From NCBI RefSeq assembly GCF_035222485.1, contig NC_085923.1, forward strand, positions 2,170,001 to 2,234,000: a DNA stretch of 64,000 bases, read 5' to 3'. Each line of letters opens with the position of its first letter. The stretch's first letter is position 1. The DNA comes from Podospora pseudoanserina. Its lineage: Eukaryota; Ascomycota; Sordariomycetes; Sordariales; Podosporaceae. The position numbers and the translations under genes are program-made. Shown here piece after piece: positions 22,326 through 34,539 of this stretch. The notes beneath the pieces were generated by a model. That model had not been told where the DNA came from, did not search any database, and saw only the letters and a program-made list of their open reading frames with translations.

Positions 22326-23311
22326 ATTGGGGTGGGTGGGAGTTGAGATAGGGTATGGCAGGTTTATTATGGTCCGGTAGAAGTAATGCATAGGGTGGAA
22401 GTTGGTGAATGGACGGTTGGGACTGTCTGTCTGGATGGTTGGGTTGGGTTGGTAAGGCAAACATGCTACGAATTGACTGGGAGGAAGCTTGACAACATTT
22501 TGGGCGAAGGTGTCTTTTTTCTTCTTTTCCAGACAAAAAAAGCAGAGAGGGGACAGACATGATACCCGGGGTTTTTTTTTTTTTTTCATCTACTACATCG
22601 TTTAGTCTTAGGTTTTTGCTGTTTCAATTTTTATTTTATTTTTTTATTTTTGTATTTTTTTAAGGTTGTTTTCGGTTTACCTCTCTCTCTTCTCCTGCTT
22701 TCATTCCGGGAAGAAGAGATATTTTAGATAATGTTGGACTACCCCTTTTCTGTAAATCCTTTTAACTTTGCGTGATGGTTCGTGGTGAACAAACTAGCGG
22801 GAACATAACGACCGATTTCAATCAAAATACTCAAACACCAAGGCGCACAGTAAATAGCACAAGTCCACACACAAAACATCTTTTGTATTCTTCTTATCCC
22901 CCCATCCACCAACCACACTCCCAACTTTTTTGGCGCAGATATACATATATATATATATATATAACACTCGTGCGCGCGCGCTATGATGATGATGATACTG
23001 TAATCTAAGATTTGTAACGAACGACAGCGGAAAAGATAAAAAAAACGCCCAAATTTCATCTATCACTTTCTTCGCTCAAACGCCCCCATGATTAAGAAAA
23101 AAGAGAGATACATGACAGCAATACCACCACCATCACCAAACCAAAAACGCCTTAAAAAGAAAAACAGACATGTTGACTCAAAAGAGGAAATATTAACGAT
23201 AGAAAAAAGAAATGAAAACGCCCTACAGCAGCAGGGCTGACACTGTGATATTGTTGTACACACTTCCACAGGCATTAATAATACATTTTATCTGTTTTCC
23301 TCTCTACCTAC
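22326..23311. other. Convergent 3' regions of the sirtuin and Ca2+-ATPase genes
   Basis: T-rich tracts (22573-22586, 22630-22660) follow the sirtuin stop and look like 3' end and poly(A) signals. An (AT)n run at 22939-22963 is followed by (GC)n at 22971-22981. No gene. Confidence 0.6.
22939..22982. repeat. (AT)n-(GC)n alternating tract
   Basis: About 12 AT steps, then CACTCG, then TGCGCGCGCGC. Alternating purine-pyrimidine sequence of this kind can adopt cruciform or Z-type structure. It lies between convergent 3' ends. Confidence 0.8.
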
Positions 23312-26300
23312 TCAAGGAGTAGGGGTAGAAGGCGACTTCGGCTTGGGCACATTAATAATCGGAACATCCTGGGCACTGGATGAAGACGACCCCTCAACCT
23401 CCCTCCTCTCATCCGTCGACACCCTTCCCGCCTGGTCATCCTCGCCAATCTCCTGACCGAGAGGCGACGGCTTGGGCGGGAACTGGCCAAAATCCGGCTC
23501 GCCCCTCTTCTCAATCGGTGACCACCCCGCCGCAATAGAACCAGCAACAATACCAGTCATGACGGTCGCCGCGCCCAACACGCTGTTGGAGCGGGAGCGG
23601 TTGCTTCTGCTGCGGCGGCGGGACTCAGGAGTAGGAGCGGTAGACCCATAGCTGTCCTCGCGGACAGGGGTCTGGGGGAGGCGGTGGATCGAGTTGGATC
23701 GGGAATGCTCCCTGCTCGGGACGGGGCTGCGGTTGAGGAAGGTTTCGCGGGGGTGCTTCATGGCGAATTTAAGGTTGTTGAGACGGCCGCCCTTGACGCG
23801 CTTGAGCCAGGCGAGCTCCTCGTGAATGTCGGCGAGGGGCGCGGGGTAGGCGGTGAAGCGCTCTTCGTCGTCGGAGACGTTGATGCCGGGAACCTTGGAG
23901 CTGTGCTTGCGCTTGAGAACGCCGGGGACCAAGGCGACGATGATCTCGTCGGGGATGAGGCGGATGATGACGCCAACGGGGATGGAAAGGAGACCAAGAA
24001 CGATGGCAGTCGCCCACATGGTTGGTGACTGGCCCTCATCGGCAATGCGGAAAGCTGTACCGCCAACCATGACAATGAGGACTTGACCGCCGCACATGAC
24101 GGCGCTGATTGCAATGAACAGCCAGTTCTTGGTGAGACCCTCAAAGATGTTGAACTGGTTGTCAAGACGCCGGTTGCTAGTTGCTGTTAGTAAACGATCC
24201 GCCAACGGGCAATTTGTGGAAGGGCACGACTTACTTCCACTGGTTGAAGATCTGCATCCACACAAAAGTGTTGAAGACCAAGGTGTTGATCTGGCTGTCG
24301 GGAATGATCTCGGGTCCAGGGTACACGGAAGACTTTCCGAAATAGAGCAGGAAGCAGATGAGAAGCTGGAACACGGCCTGTCCGAGGATCATCTTCCACA
24401 TAGTAGGTGAGATGATCGAGGAACCCTTGCGCTCGGGCTTGCGGTTCAGCACACTGTCCTGAGGGGGGTCGGTAGCCAGAGCCAAGGCAGCAAGAGTGTC
24501 CATGATGAGGTTGACCCAGAGAAGCTGGACGGCGGTGAGCACAGCGGTAGCCTTTTCCTCGGGATGCGACTGGGTAACGGCAGAGTAGATGGCGGAGACA
24601 AAGGTCAAAACGACAGCCGTGACGTTGACGGTGAGCTGGAACTGGAGGAAACGCTTGACGGCATCGTTAACGGCACGACCCCATTTCAAAGCCTTGACGA
24701 TCGAGTTGAAGTTGTCGTCCATGAGGATAATGGCGGAAGCCTCCTTGGCCACCTCGGTGCCGGCGATGCCCATCGAAAAGCCAATATCAGCCGTCTTGAG
24801 CGCCGGGGCGTCGTTGGTGCCGTCACCGGTCACGGCAACGGTTTCGCCTTTGTCCTTCAACCGCTTAACCAAGATGCGCTTGTCTTCGGGGCTGGACCGT
24901 GCGAGAACGTGGAGGCGGGGAATGATCTCATCTTGCTGAGCCTTGGTCATGTTGCGGAACTCGGGGCCTTCGAGAACCACGCTGTTGGGCTGGAGAATGC
25001 CGCAATCGCGGGCAATAGCCTCGGCAGTCAACCTGTTATCACCAGTAACCATGCGCACAACGACACCGGCCCGCTGGCAGTCTCTCACAGCCTCGGGCAC
25101 ACCAGGGCGAAGAGGATCCTTGATGCCAACCATACCGACAAAGACCATGTTGCGGCAGATATCCTCAAAGACAATCTCATCCTTCTCGGCATCGACGCGA
25201 CGGGCTGGCTTGGGGGGCCACTTGTCAAAGTCGCGGTAGATCAGGCCGATGGTACGGAGCGAGTTGCGGGCGTAAGTCTCAATCAGATGCTTGATGGTCT
25301 CGCGGTTTTCCTCGTGGAGAGTAGCCGAGGCCAGGCCCTGAGAAGGATCGCGGAGGATCTGGGTGCACTTCTCCAACATGATTTCGGACGCACCCTTGAC
25401 ATAAAGACGAGCCTTGCCATTCTCCAGCTGAACCACGACACCCATGCACTTGCGTCCAGAGTCGAAGGGAATGAGGTGAAGGGTCTTGCTGCCGGAGCGC
25501 AGTTCAGCAACGGGGCCCATGGCAAGGTGCTCGCGAGCCAGAATAAGCATGGCGGTCTCCGTCTTGGAGCCGATGAAGGTGTGCTCGCCATCGACATCCC
25601 CCTCGAAGGCAGTCGAGTTGAGCGCGATAGACTTGAGCAGCAGATCCTTAGCCTCGGGGCTGAGCATCCTCACCACTTCCTGGGCCTCCACATCCTTCTC
25701 GCTCCGAGGGCTCTCGCCCGGGATGGTGGAAGTACCAAAGCGGTGGCTTGTGCCGATGGTGCCAGCAACAACTTGCATCTTGTTCTGAGTCAAAGTGCCC
25801 GTCTTGTCAGAACAGATGGTGGTGGCATTGCCCATGACTTCGCAAGCCTTGAGGTGGCGGACCAGGTTGTTGTCCTTGAGCATGCGAGTCGTGGCAAAAG
25901 CGAGGGCCAAAGTGACAGCCAAGGGAAGGCCTTCAGGAATAGCGACGACCACGATTGTGACGACCATGATGAAGATATCGATAAACTGCTGGCCCTTTTG
26001 CGCGGGGGTGAGCGGAGCGAATTGACGGGGAAGCTTGACCAGGAAGATGATGAACAGAATCAGGAAGAGGAGGAGGGCGATGGCACCGCCGAGCTTGGCG
26101 ATGGACTCGGCAATGACATTGAGCTTCGACTGCAAGGGGGTGATCTCGGGGTCTTCATTGAGCGACATGAGCGTCTTGCCATAGCTGGAGTAGACACCGG
26201 TCGAGGTAACCATGAATGTACCGACACCCTCCATGACGCGGGCGCCCGACTGGATAAAGGGGTCCATCTTCTTCAGGTTCTCGCCATTCTCGATTGCCGC

Positions 26301-27646
26301 AAAGACCTCGTCGGAGGCACGCTTCTTGATAATGTCGGATTCACCAGTGGCCTGAGACTCGTCGCACTTGACGTTGAAACCCTCAATGAGAACACCATCA
26401 ACGGGGATCAAATCGCCGGGCTCCAAGTGCATGACATCGCCAACTAGAACGTCAAAAACCGAGATTTCCACAGTCTTTCCAGATCGAACAACGCGAACCA
26501 CACGATCCTGCTTCTTCTTGTTCAGCTTGGCGAATTGGCGTTCCTTCTGGAAGTCGTTCAAAGATCCAACAATAACCACGATGGTGATGGCGGCAATAAT
26601 GGCAACACCCTCGATCCATTCTACACCGGGGTTTGTGGCGTCGTGCTCCTGGCCGAATGTTTGATACAAGCCAATGGCCAGAGAAATGACGGCGGCAACG
26701 GACAGCAGGATCAGGACCTTGTCATTATACGTGATCCACATGAGCTGGAGAAGATTCTTGCCCTTCTTGGCAGGAAGCCGGTTGTCGCTGAAGACGCGCT
26801 TTCTCGAGGAGAAGGCCCCCGAGTCCTGCCTGCCGGAAGCCGTCGCATGGCTATCAGTCTGGGCAAGCTTGGTGTCGGCCGAGCCGACGTGAGCGGTAGC
26901 CTCCTCAAACGTGACGCGCCCAGGAAGAGTAGCCTCGTCGGCGCTAAGACCAGTCGACCGGTTGGATCTCAATCCCTTCTCGATACCGGCGAGGCCACCC
27001 AGCTTGTAGAAGGCAGACAAGCTCTTGGGGTCGAACATCTTGTTCAGTTGGCCAGGCGCAAAGGCGAAGGGGTTGTCGTTAACCTGGAAATCGGCCTCCT
27101 TGCCCTGGTCGGGCTTCAAAGCATCCGGATCGTTCTTGATGCTGTCGTTGTCGGCAGCACCTCGGCTGGCCTTCTCCCCCAACGTAGAACCCCCTGCTAC
27201 CGTGGTGTCGCCAATGGACGAGGTGATGGAGCGGTCATCGTCAGAGTTGACAGAGTCCTGGCGAGGTCTTGGGGCGCCAGGAACGGTGAGCAGTCCCGGA
27301 TTTGGACCGCGGAAGGAAGCAAAGGGGTTTGACACATTGTGAGGACTTGTCGGCCTGCTCTCTCCAGAGAGACTCCTCTTGTGAGAATTTGTTGATGGTT
27401 CTGGCGTGGTGCCAGGTGATATTGGTGAGTTGGCGTCCACCTCTGGCTCGTTCGTGACAGGACTCGGGCTCACAGCCGTCGTGTCGATATTAATTGTTGG
27501 TCTGTATGACATTGTTAGGTGGGTGGTTGTGAGAGAGCAGTTGCGGCTCCCACGACGTTGTGAGCAGACAGGAAGGGGAATACATACGCTCTTCGGCGTC
27601 CAGAGGCGAAGTCTCCCTCCTTGGGACCATCCTGTGGTTCCGCCAT
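23312..27646 (-). CDS. P2B-type Ca2+-transporting ATPase (PMC1/NCA type)
   Basis: This pump moves Ca2+ out of the cytosol into the vacuole or across the plasma membrane. Three minus-strand exons: 27588-27646 (starting MAEPQDGPKEGDFAS), 24235-27501 and 23312-24176. Introns are 27502-27587 (GTATGT...TACAG) and 24177-24234 (GTAAGT, CTAACAG branch, ACTAG). All phases agree and the product is 1,396 residues. Visible motifs: ATGESDI, PEGLPLAVTLALAF, the phosphorylation site CSDKTGTLTQNKM, VKGASE, MVTGDNRLTAEAIA, and TGDGTNDAPALK. The second splice joins FNQWN to NRRLDNQFNIF, as in the family. The N-terminus is a long disordered Ser/Pro region, and the tail after the last membrane helix is about 200 residues, Ser/Arg/Pro-rich. 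An apparent first Met at 27512 lies inside intron 1 and is not the start. Confidence 0.93.
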
Positions 27647-29995
27647 GTCCAGCTGATGGTGCGGGTCACAGTCGTCAGCGAAGGCGACGGATATGAGCTG
27701 CGCCTACGGTGACACGAGGTCTAGAAAGCCTCTCGTAGTGGCGATGGGAGACGCGAAGGGGTGGTGTTGCGCAGATGTACAGTTGAGGTCGTCAGCTCTG
27801 AGCTCTCTGCCTTGTGTGTACTGCCACACTTGGGTCGGCAAACACAAACGGGTCTCAGGAACAGAGACTCATGAAGTGTGAGGTGAGTTGAGGTCGCCGG
27901 GTCTCGATCTGCGGGGTGCTATCTGCAGGCCTCCCTTGGGGAAAAGGTAAAAGAATTAAGAATTGGAATTGGGTTGATGAGGCAGAGTCGGTGAGGCAAT
28001 CGGGGAGGTCCCCTGGGGTCCAGAGCGGTAGTTGGACGGTTGTTATGGAGTTTTTTTGAGGGTGAGGCGGTGCAAGCAACGCTATAACACTTGTTTCGAG
28101 GTCCAAGATGTCTGGCGCGTGCAGTTACCAAGGTCGCACTCCAACAAAAGAGCAAAGGAGCGTGATGAATGGAAAATGGGACGAAACAAAGCAGGAAGCA
28201 GCAGGGAAAGTGAAGCCGCGCAGAACCACTGACGACACAGCGGCTACGAAATTGGACCTGACCTGACCTGGAGACGGGATGGCCTAGGATGAGATGGGAG
28301 CTGTGTTTTCCCCTGTTGTTGGGACCCAAAAGGTGCCAAGAGAGGCTGTGCAGCGCCAGACGAATCAGAGACAGCGTGGATTTGCCATGTCACTTTAGCA
28401 CCTGCGTACAATTTTCCCCATTCCCTACAGTGTGGGGTGAAAAACAGAATGCCAAGTACGACAAGCTCAATGGGCCATTTCACCACGGCGACTCATTCCA
28501 ATGCGTTGCGGCAGAAGGGCATGCTGCTACTCTCCCTGGGAGATCACCTTGTTCGGAGGGATCATGTTGGTGGGAGGTTACCTGCCTCCGTCTGTGTCAC
28601 CACCACTACCGGGCAGTGCTTGACCCTCGGGGAGTACCACAGTATGTACTTACCACGACAGCAGGGCGAGCACTTCCCAACTCCTGTGCTCCTGAGCCCA
28701 GGGAGGGTGATATCCAAAACCCCAGTCACTAAGTTAAAAAGTAAAACTGTGCCGCCGTTATGCATCAGCCGCTCTGAGATGCCACCCTTTGGACAGTTGC
28801 CCCGTGCGCGAATCTGCCGAGGCCGCCGTTTCGCACAGTGCTTTCCATCAATTATACAAAAAGAAGCTCCGTTGCACCTGCCACCACCCATGCATGGGGT
28901 ACCAGCATCGAAATCGACTTGGAATTTGGACGGTTGTCACCTCCTACACTGGCCACGATCAGGCTCATCAGGTTGCATCATGAGAGAAGTCCCGTCTCGC
29001 GAATCTCAACATCTCCAACAAAACGGTGTGTTGTCAGTTATGTTTCCTGGCGTGTAATTTGGCCAGTGGACCCGATGCTAGCGTGCCCGCTGCATCGTCC
29101 TTGAACATTTCCCCTTTGTATCGGTGGTGCAACATCACAGCTTGATCATAGCTCGATCATAGCAACAAGAGTTGAAACATAATTTGAATAATAACTACTA
29201 CTATTTCCTAACAACCAAGCACTCCTGTCACGCCCTCAGCCATACTGTGGGTTCTACCTTCCAGAGACACAGCCAGCAGAAACAAGCTCCCAAGTCTGGT
29301 ACCAACCCCACAGTCCGGGGGTGATCGTCACAGAAACATGCACACATGCATGCGCTCGGTCCAAGCAACACTCGACCAGCACAACCGCCGGCTTTTTCTG
29401 CAAAACCATCGATGCCCGTCTCACCATGTTCCGAATTGTTACATCTTGCACAGACGGGGCATCCGATCTTCTTGGCTGAGTGAGAGGTTCGTCTGAACTT
29501 GACCATGCAGAATCGGCTCGACTTGCTCTCGAGGAGAGCATGAAACAAGACTTCCCCTTTCTCACTACCGATTGGCCAGCACCTGACACCTCGACAAACA
29601 TCCTACTCCCCATCAACTGACAGCTGATCATAGACAGGAGCTATCCCATGACAGACTACACCTTTGGCTTTGACAACAAACAACAAAGCCAACCATCATA
29701 TGGGTGCCCTCCATTATGCACAATGACGGCCGCTTGGCCTCGTGGGCCAACCCGACAGCCCACCCCCACCCAAGTTGTCTGCGCTGCCAGCAAATGTAGG
29801 TGGCCCGATATTGCCAGGCCTATCAATATGTGTGTCGTCGGCATTTCCAAACTTTAGATGTCGATATCTGGCTATCAACCATCGCCCAATAGCATCACTT
29901 TTCCAAAGCCTGAGAATGAAACGCGGGGCACAACGCAAGGCTTCAAAGCAAGATGACGGCACGGCTTCTCGATCACCATTGACAGCCTCATACCG

Positions 29996-30857
29996 TCAAC
30001 ATCCAACACCTCCCTCCCAGACCGAGACGGGTTGGATATTCGATTGGAACTCTAGCGCCAGGCTCGGTCCCATCCAGACCATCGAGTTTACCGGCTCTCG
30101 ACCGTTCCGAGATGGGCGAAACGGTAATCCAAGCGGCTCTGATGGCTGAGCCGTCTCAAATTCCAAACCGTCCAGATACTCCATAGGCAAGACAGCTATG
30201 GGACGGCACTGCGGAGCATCTTCAAGATATCTTACAATAATGCGCGTACTCGAAATCCAAGCCTCAACCCAGGTCCGCCTTGCTGGTGAAGGCACCAGGC
30301 ATCCCCAATTGACTATAAAGGAGCATCCCGCCCGTTGGCACTGACAAAGAAGTTTTGAACCACCCAAGGCATCATCAAGGCACTTCCTCAGGCAGGCGAG
30401 GCTGGGAAACCGGGAAAAGCTTGAATGACTGAGGCACATCTGCCGAGACAGTCTCCAAGGCATATGATGCAACTCTGCTGAACAATGGTTTTTGGCCATC
30501 CAGGCACGTGTGGTCTAGAACAAGCTTGACCCATGCTCCTTCTAGAAGGTTGCAGGCACGCATTTATTCTTTGATTCCGACAACAACATCGAAGACGAGC
30601 TGCCTCAACAGGCAAGTCGCCGCCTGAGGCTTAGACGATCGAGATGTTCCAACAACAGCGATAAGCTCAATGTCCGGAACGTACCGACCATTTTTATTAC
30701 ATGTGTATTCTCGGGGAATCTCCCGGTCAAACGGAGAGCGCAGCGTTTGCGATGCAAGGTTTATCACTTTACCAGTGGACGTCAGTCTCTCCCAAGGCGA
30801 GGCATACAAATCCACACTAGCTTCCTGATTGGCACAGTCATCCGATGGGATAGACAT
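29996..30857 (-). other. Possible gene or gene relic, minus strand
   Basis: Three minus-strand frames follow one another: 30857-30564 (97 codons), 30563-30375 (62) and 30499-29996 (167). Stretches such as NGRYVPDIELIAVVG, WVKLVLDHTCLDGQ and IIVRYLEDAPQCRPIAVL read more like protein than their surroundings. I could not find a consistent set of introns joining them and do not recognise a family. It may be a diverged orphan gene or a relic. Confidence 0.2.
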
Positions 30858-31999
30858 CGGCAGTCAGTCAGGCGATCACCACTTCAGGTGTAAGGAGACC
30901 CTCACGCATGTATACATATCAAATATCGGACTTTAACTTTCTCACCATCGTCTCCTAAAGCTATCACATACACTCACTCACCGCCCTGCGCGATGGAGAA
31001 AACGGGGGGTCTCCATTTCACCAGCCCTCTCGGACTTTGCAACTTCAAAATTCCCTCAGCGGGAACGGCGAATTTTCTCTCTCTGAGTTTTGGCCAGAAG
31101 AGGCAAAAGACAAACGCCGTGCTCGCAACCGAAGGGGGCTGTGCAAATGCAGACAAGAGTTTCGAGCTCCGCTCACTACCAAACAACTTGAAAGGGAATT
31201 TCTTGGCACACGAATGCCAACAGCCGCTGGCATGGAACTGTGAAAGCATGGCATGATGGGTGGAAATCTGGAGAGGTTGATGGCGGCATGTCTGATGATG
31301 ATGAGATGTGGAAAAGATGGATGGGGTGTTGTTCGTCGTGATGTTGGCTGACAACGAAGATGGTGGTGTTCGTACTCGGGAGCTAGCTAGGGAGAGACAC
31401 GTGGGGATTGGGGAGAGTAGAGAACCAACAAGAAGATGAGAATATCAACTCAAGATCACATAACATCAACCAGCGGCGGCAGGCAATCTAGTCCTCATGC
31501 AGAACTGTCCCACAGAGTGGGTTTTGTGTAACGTGGTTCCTGACCAGGACAACTGCGCTCAAGTTCTTGGGAAGGGAAGTCTAGACCAAAACCAGCGTTG
31601 CATGTTACAACTGTCAATGTCCAAACAATCAGTATCTCGGACCCGATCCCGGCTATCAACCTCCACCGTCTCGGATCACCCAACTTAATCCTCCGGCTTC
31701 TTGTAAGTGCTCTGGACTGGACTTCCAAAACCGGAAGTCCCGGACAACCGGTTGGGGATGAGATGAGGGGGGAGAGAAAAAGTCTAAGCCACGATGCCAA
31801 TGCTGTTTCTCTTGTTCACTTTTGCCATCTTCCACGTGTCGAGGTCGGCGCAAGTTTGGGCTGGTTGGGGAGGAGGAGAAGGAGGAGAAAGTAAGACGCT
31901 ACGCGTTCGTTCTTTGCCGGGCGGACTTGACAACCTGACCTGTGTGCGACAACTCCTTTGGTTCATGATGAACTATGTCTAACTTGCACTGCCCTCTTG

Positions 32000-32005
<6 letters not shown>

Positions 32006-32048
<43 letters not shown>
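32006..32048. repeat. (CT)n microsatellite
   Basis: About 21 uninterrupted CT units following a C run. Confidence 0.95.
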
Positions 32049-32051
<3 letters not shown>

Positions 32052-33878
32052 TCCGACCGCTTGATGGTAGGTTATGGGAAGCGGAGGTTGAGACACTTGT
32101 TGAAGGGCACCCTGTCAAACACACACCATGTCGATATCAGAACGCAGTTACCTCAAGCACAACTCACCCAACCCTTGAACGGTCAAATCTTGATATCTCT
32201 ATTGTATTAGAGAGTGCTGCCACCTCAAAGACAATGCGTTACCTACTCAAAAGGCAGCTGATAGCAGACTTCACATTCTTCCTGACCACCAGGGTGGGGT
32301 GATAACACAAACCACCACGCCGCCCGCCGGTCACTGTCACCGTAGCCAAGAGAAAGCTCAAACTTTGCAAATATCCCACTGCCTTACTGGCTTGGTATTT
32401 TTTTTTTATGCAAGAGCTCGGAGATCATCTCTTGCACTGCCTCTTCCTTTTGGTGGTAGTCTACCTTGGCCTTGGGTAGGGTGGGTGTTCTTGCGTACCC
32501 GCCTCGATGCCCGGTGACGAGTTCAACTCTACCTTGGCGAAGGGGTGATGGAATGGAGCAATGTGGCTGGGATGAGGGGGGGATGTAGTTGGCACTGCCG
32601 TTTTGGTGATGGAAATTGCCTCGTTCAATAGGTACCTGAATGGAATGTCAATTGTTTGCTGTCGGGGAAGAAGAGGGGTCCCTGGCTGCTGGATTGTGAT
32701 GGGCGCCTCGGGGTGGTGCTAACATCCGGGGATCTCTCCACTGGGCCAAGAGAAGATGGGAAGGTGTGATTGGCATATGATGAGGAGGATGAGAAGATGG
32801 GTTTTGCACAGATTGGGTTTGCGTGGTCTGGCTTGGAGATAGATGGTAGGAGAGGGTAGGTAGCAGTGGTTTGAGGTGTTGGCCGAGCCGTCTTTTCTGG
32901 AGATCACTGTCGCGGTGTAGGCTTGAGGAATGTTGAATACACACGCATGTTGTGGACGGGGTAGTGGAGATGGTAACGTGAAGCTAAGGCCCTCGAACAT
33001 AATCGACAGGCCATGAAAGATACTCGAAAGGCGTATGGACTATCTCCTACACCCTTGATATTTCGCCGCAGTCTCTATTTTCCTGTCATAGCGTGACAGG
33101 TCTTGACTGTATGGAAATTCTCAGTCTGCCTGTCGAAACTCCTTGGAGACCGGCGCGGTTAATGGCACAGCCTCTGAGTGCATCGGTTGACGGGCAGACA
33201 TTTCGATCATGGATGTTGACAGGCAGACTGGGAAGAGATATCCCAGCCACTATCTCAAGCAACCCATTCTTGCAACACAATACCTGGATTGCCTGGCATG
33301 CGTCCCACAAACCTGGTACATGAATTGTCTCTACTTGTGAGTTTGCCGCCGGGTCATGATGATGAGCTTTGAGCTGGATACCTAGATACCTATCCTTTTC
33401 ATGTCCTGTCGGTTATTTTGAGGGATGTGCTTTTTGGGTAGGCATATATCTAAGGGCTTTAACGGTCAGGGAAAAGTTTGCTCTTTTGGGAAGAAATACA
33501 TGTGAAGTTTCTTTGTGGCGTTTGGATTATACAGAATAGGCCAAAAGGGGTGCATCCAATTGAACTCAATGTCTGTGCAATCGCGACCCTCGTGTTAGGA
33601 GAACATCCATATTCATGAGGCGTTTGGGTTAACCAAATATCTCATGGCGTTTGGAAGAGACGGCGTGATGGATGAGTATCGGCAACTGGGCCTCCTAGCA
33701 GCAGAAGAGGAAGTCTGAGGTATACTGGCCACAAAGACCTTGGTTGGTGTCCGTAGGATTGGAACTGTTGTGGACATCGTCGTGACACTCTGCAAGTAAT
33801 GCTTTGGGCTATCCAGTGATGATCAGCCTGTGCTGAAGGAGAAGCGTGGAAGCATCAAAGAATGATATTATGCCTGAG

Positions 33879-34035
33879 AGGCACCCCTATTATCTTTTGG
33901 GGTCTAAAGATTGTAGTTTAAGGCCTTCATCATTTACGACCTAGTTGTTATTTTGTAAGGCCTACTTATTATCTTTTCGGGCCATCTTCAAAGACGTACA
34001 TATATTTCCATCTTTTGAGGCGTCGGTTTTAGCCT
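33879..34035. repeat. 21-bp-period repeat block 2
   Basis: Units such as GGCACCCCTATTATCTTTTGG (taken as adjoining 10+11 bases) and GGCCTACTTATTATCTTTTCG share the GGCCT...TATCTTTT core of the block in the intron at 17330-17712, in the same orientation. About six to seven units, more diverged than the other blocks. It lies downstream of the PBY1-type gene's 3' end. Confidence 0.6.
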
Positions 34036-34539
34036 TTTTTGCTATTTTGACTGGGCTGCAGGTACCACTGGATTGTGAGTTGAAGTCATTTCCATCTACC
34101 GCTCTGCAACAACAGAGTGTCTTGTACTCTGTTATACCGCAGATAGAACCTGAGACGCAGAGAGTTCTGGTGGCTGAAATATCGTGAATATACTTTTTCT
34201 CATTCTGTACATAAATCGCGTCGAAATGATCATCTCACCTGACTTTCTTCTCTTCTCTGATCGTCTTTCTCTTGGAACGTCACATCTCTCCACATCTTCG
34301 TCGCAACAACACGATAACCACAATCTCGCGGGCATGTGAGTGCATGAGAACAGTGCCTTCTCAGGCCTCTCTGTTGATACCTTATACTTTTAACATGCCT
34401 TCCAACTCGGATAACCTTCACTACTTATATTTTCCCCAAGACCGAAGAGCCGTAGCTTCCCACCCAAAAAAAGCTAATTTTTACCTGACCGTTAAAACCC
34501 CTTATGACCTCGTTTTCACCCTCACCTTGCCCCCCAACT

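Larger units (their letters stand above)
27647..34539. other. 6.9-kb gene-poor region
   Basis: No conserved gene is seen between the Ca2+-ATPase start and the 3' end of the PBY1-type gene. The first 700 bp should contain the ATPase promoter. Open frames at 28437-29057 (+) and elsewhere are short, Cys/Arg/His-mixed and lack motifs. Marked objects are a CT microsatellite (32006-32048), a 13-bp inverted repeat (33122-33134 with 33218-33230), a hairpin GGACTTCC-GGAAGTCC near 31719-31740, and one block of the 21-bp repeat at 33879-34035. Confidence 0.5.

Noticed and set aside
24564-26447. A 627-codon plus-strand open frame
   Set aside because: It is the antisense shadow of the Ca2+-ATPase coding exon; codon bias of the real gene keeps it open and it has no domain of its own.
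27502-27512. Ca2+-ATPase start at ATG 27512
   Set aside because: This Met lies inside an intron (CTAAC box, TACAG acceptor); an upstream exon starting MAEPQDG joins in phase and is the likelier start.
28437-29057. 206-codon plus-strand frame in the gene-poor region
   Set aside because: No motif, mixed composition, no introns or conserved blocks; no better than chance.
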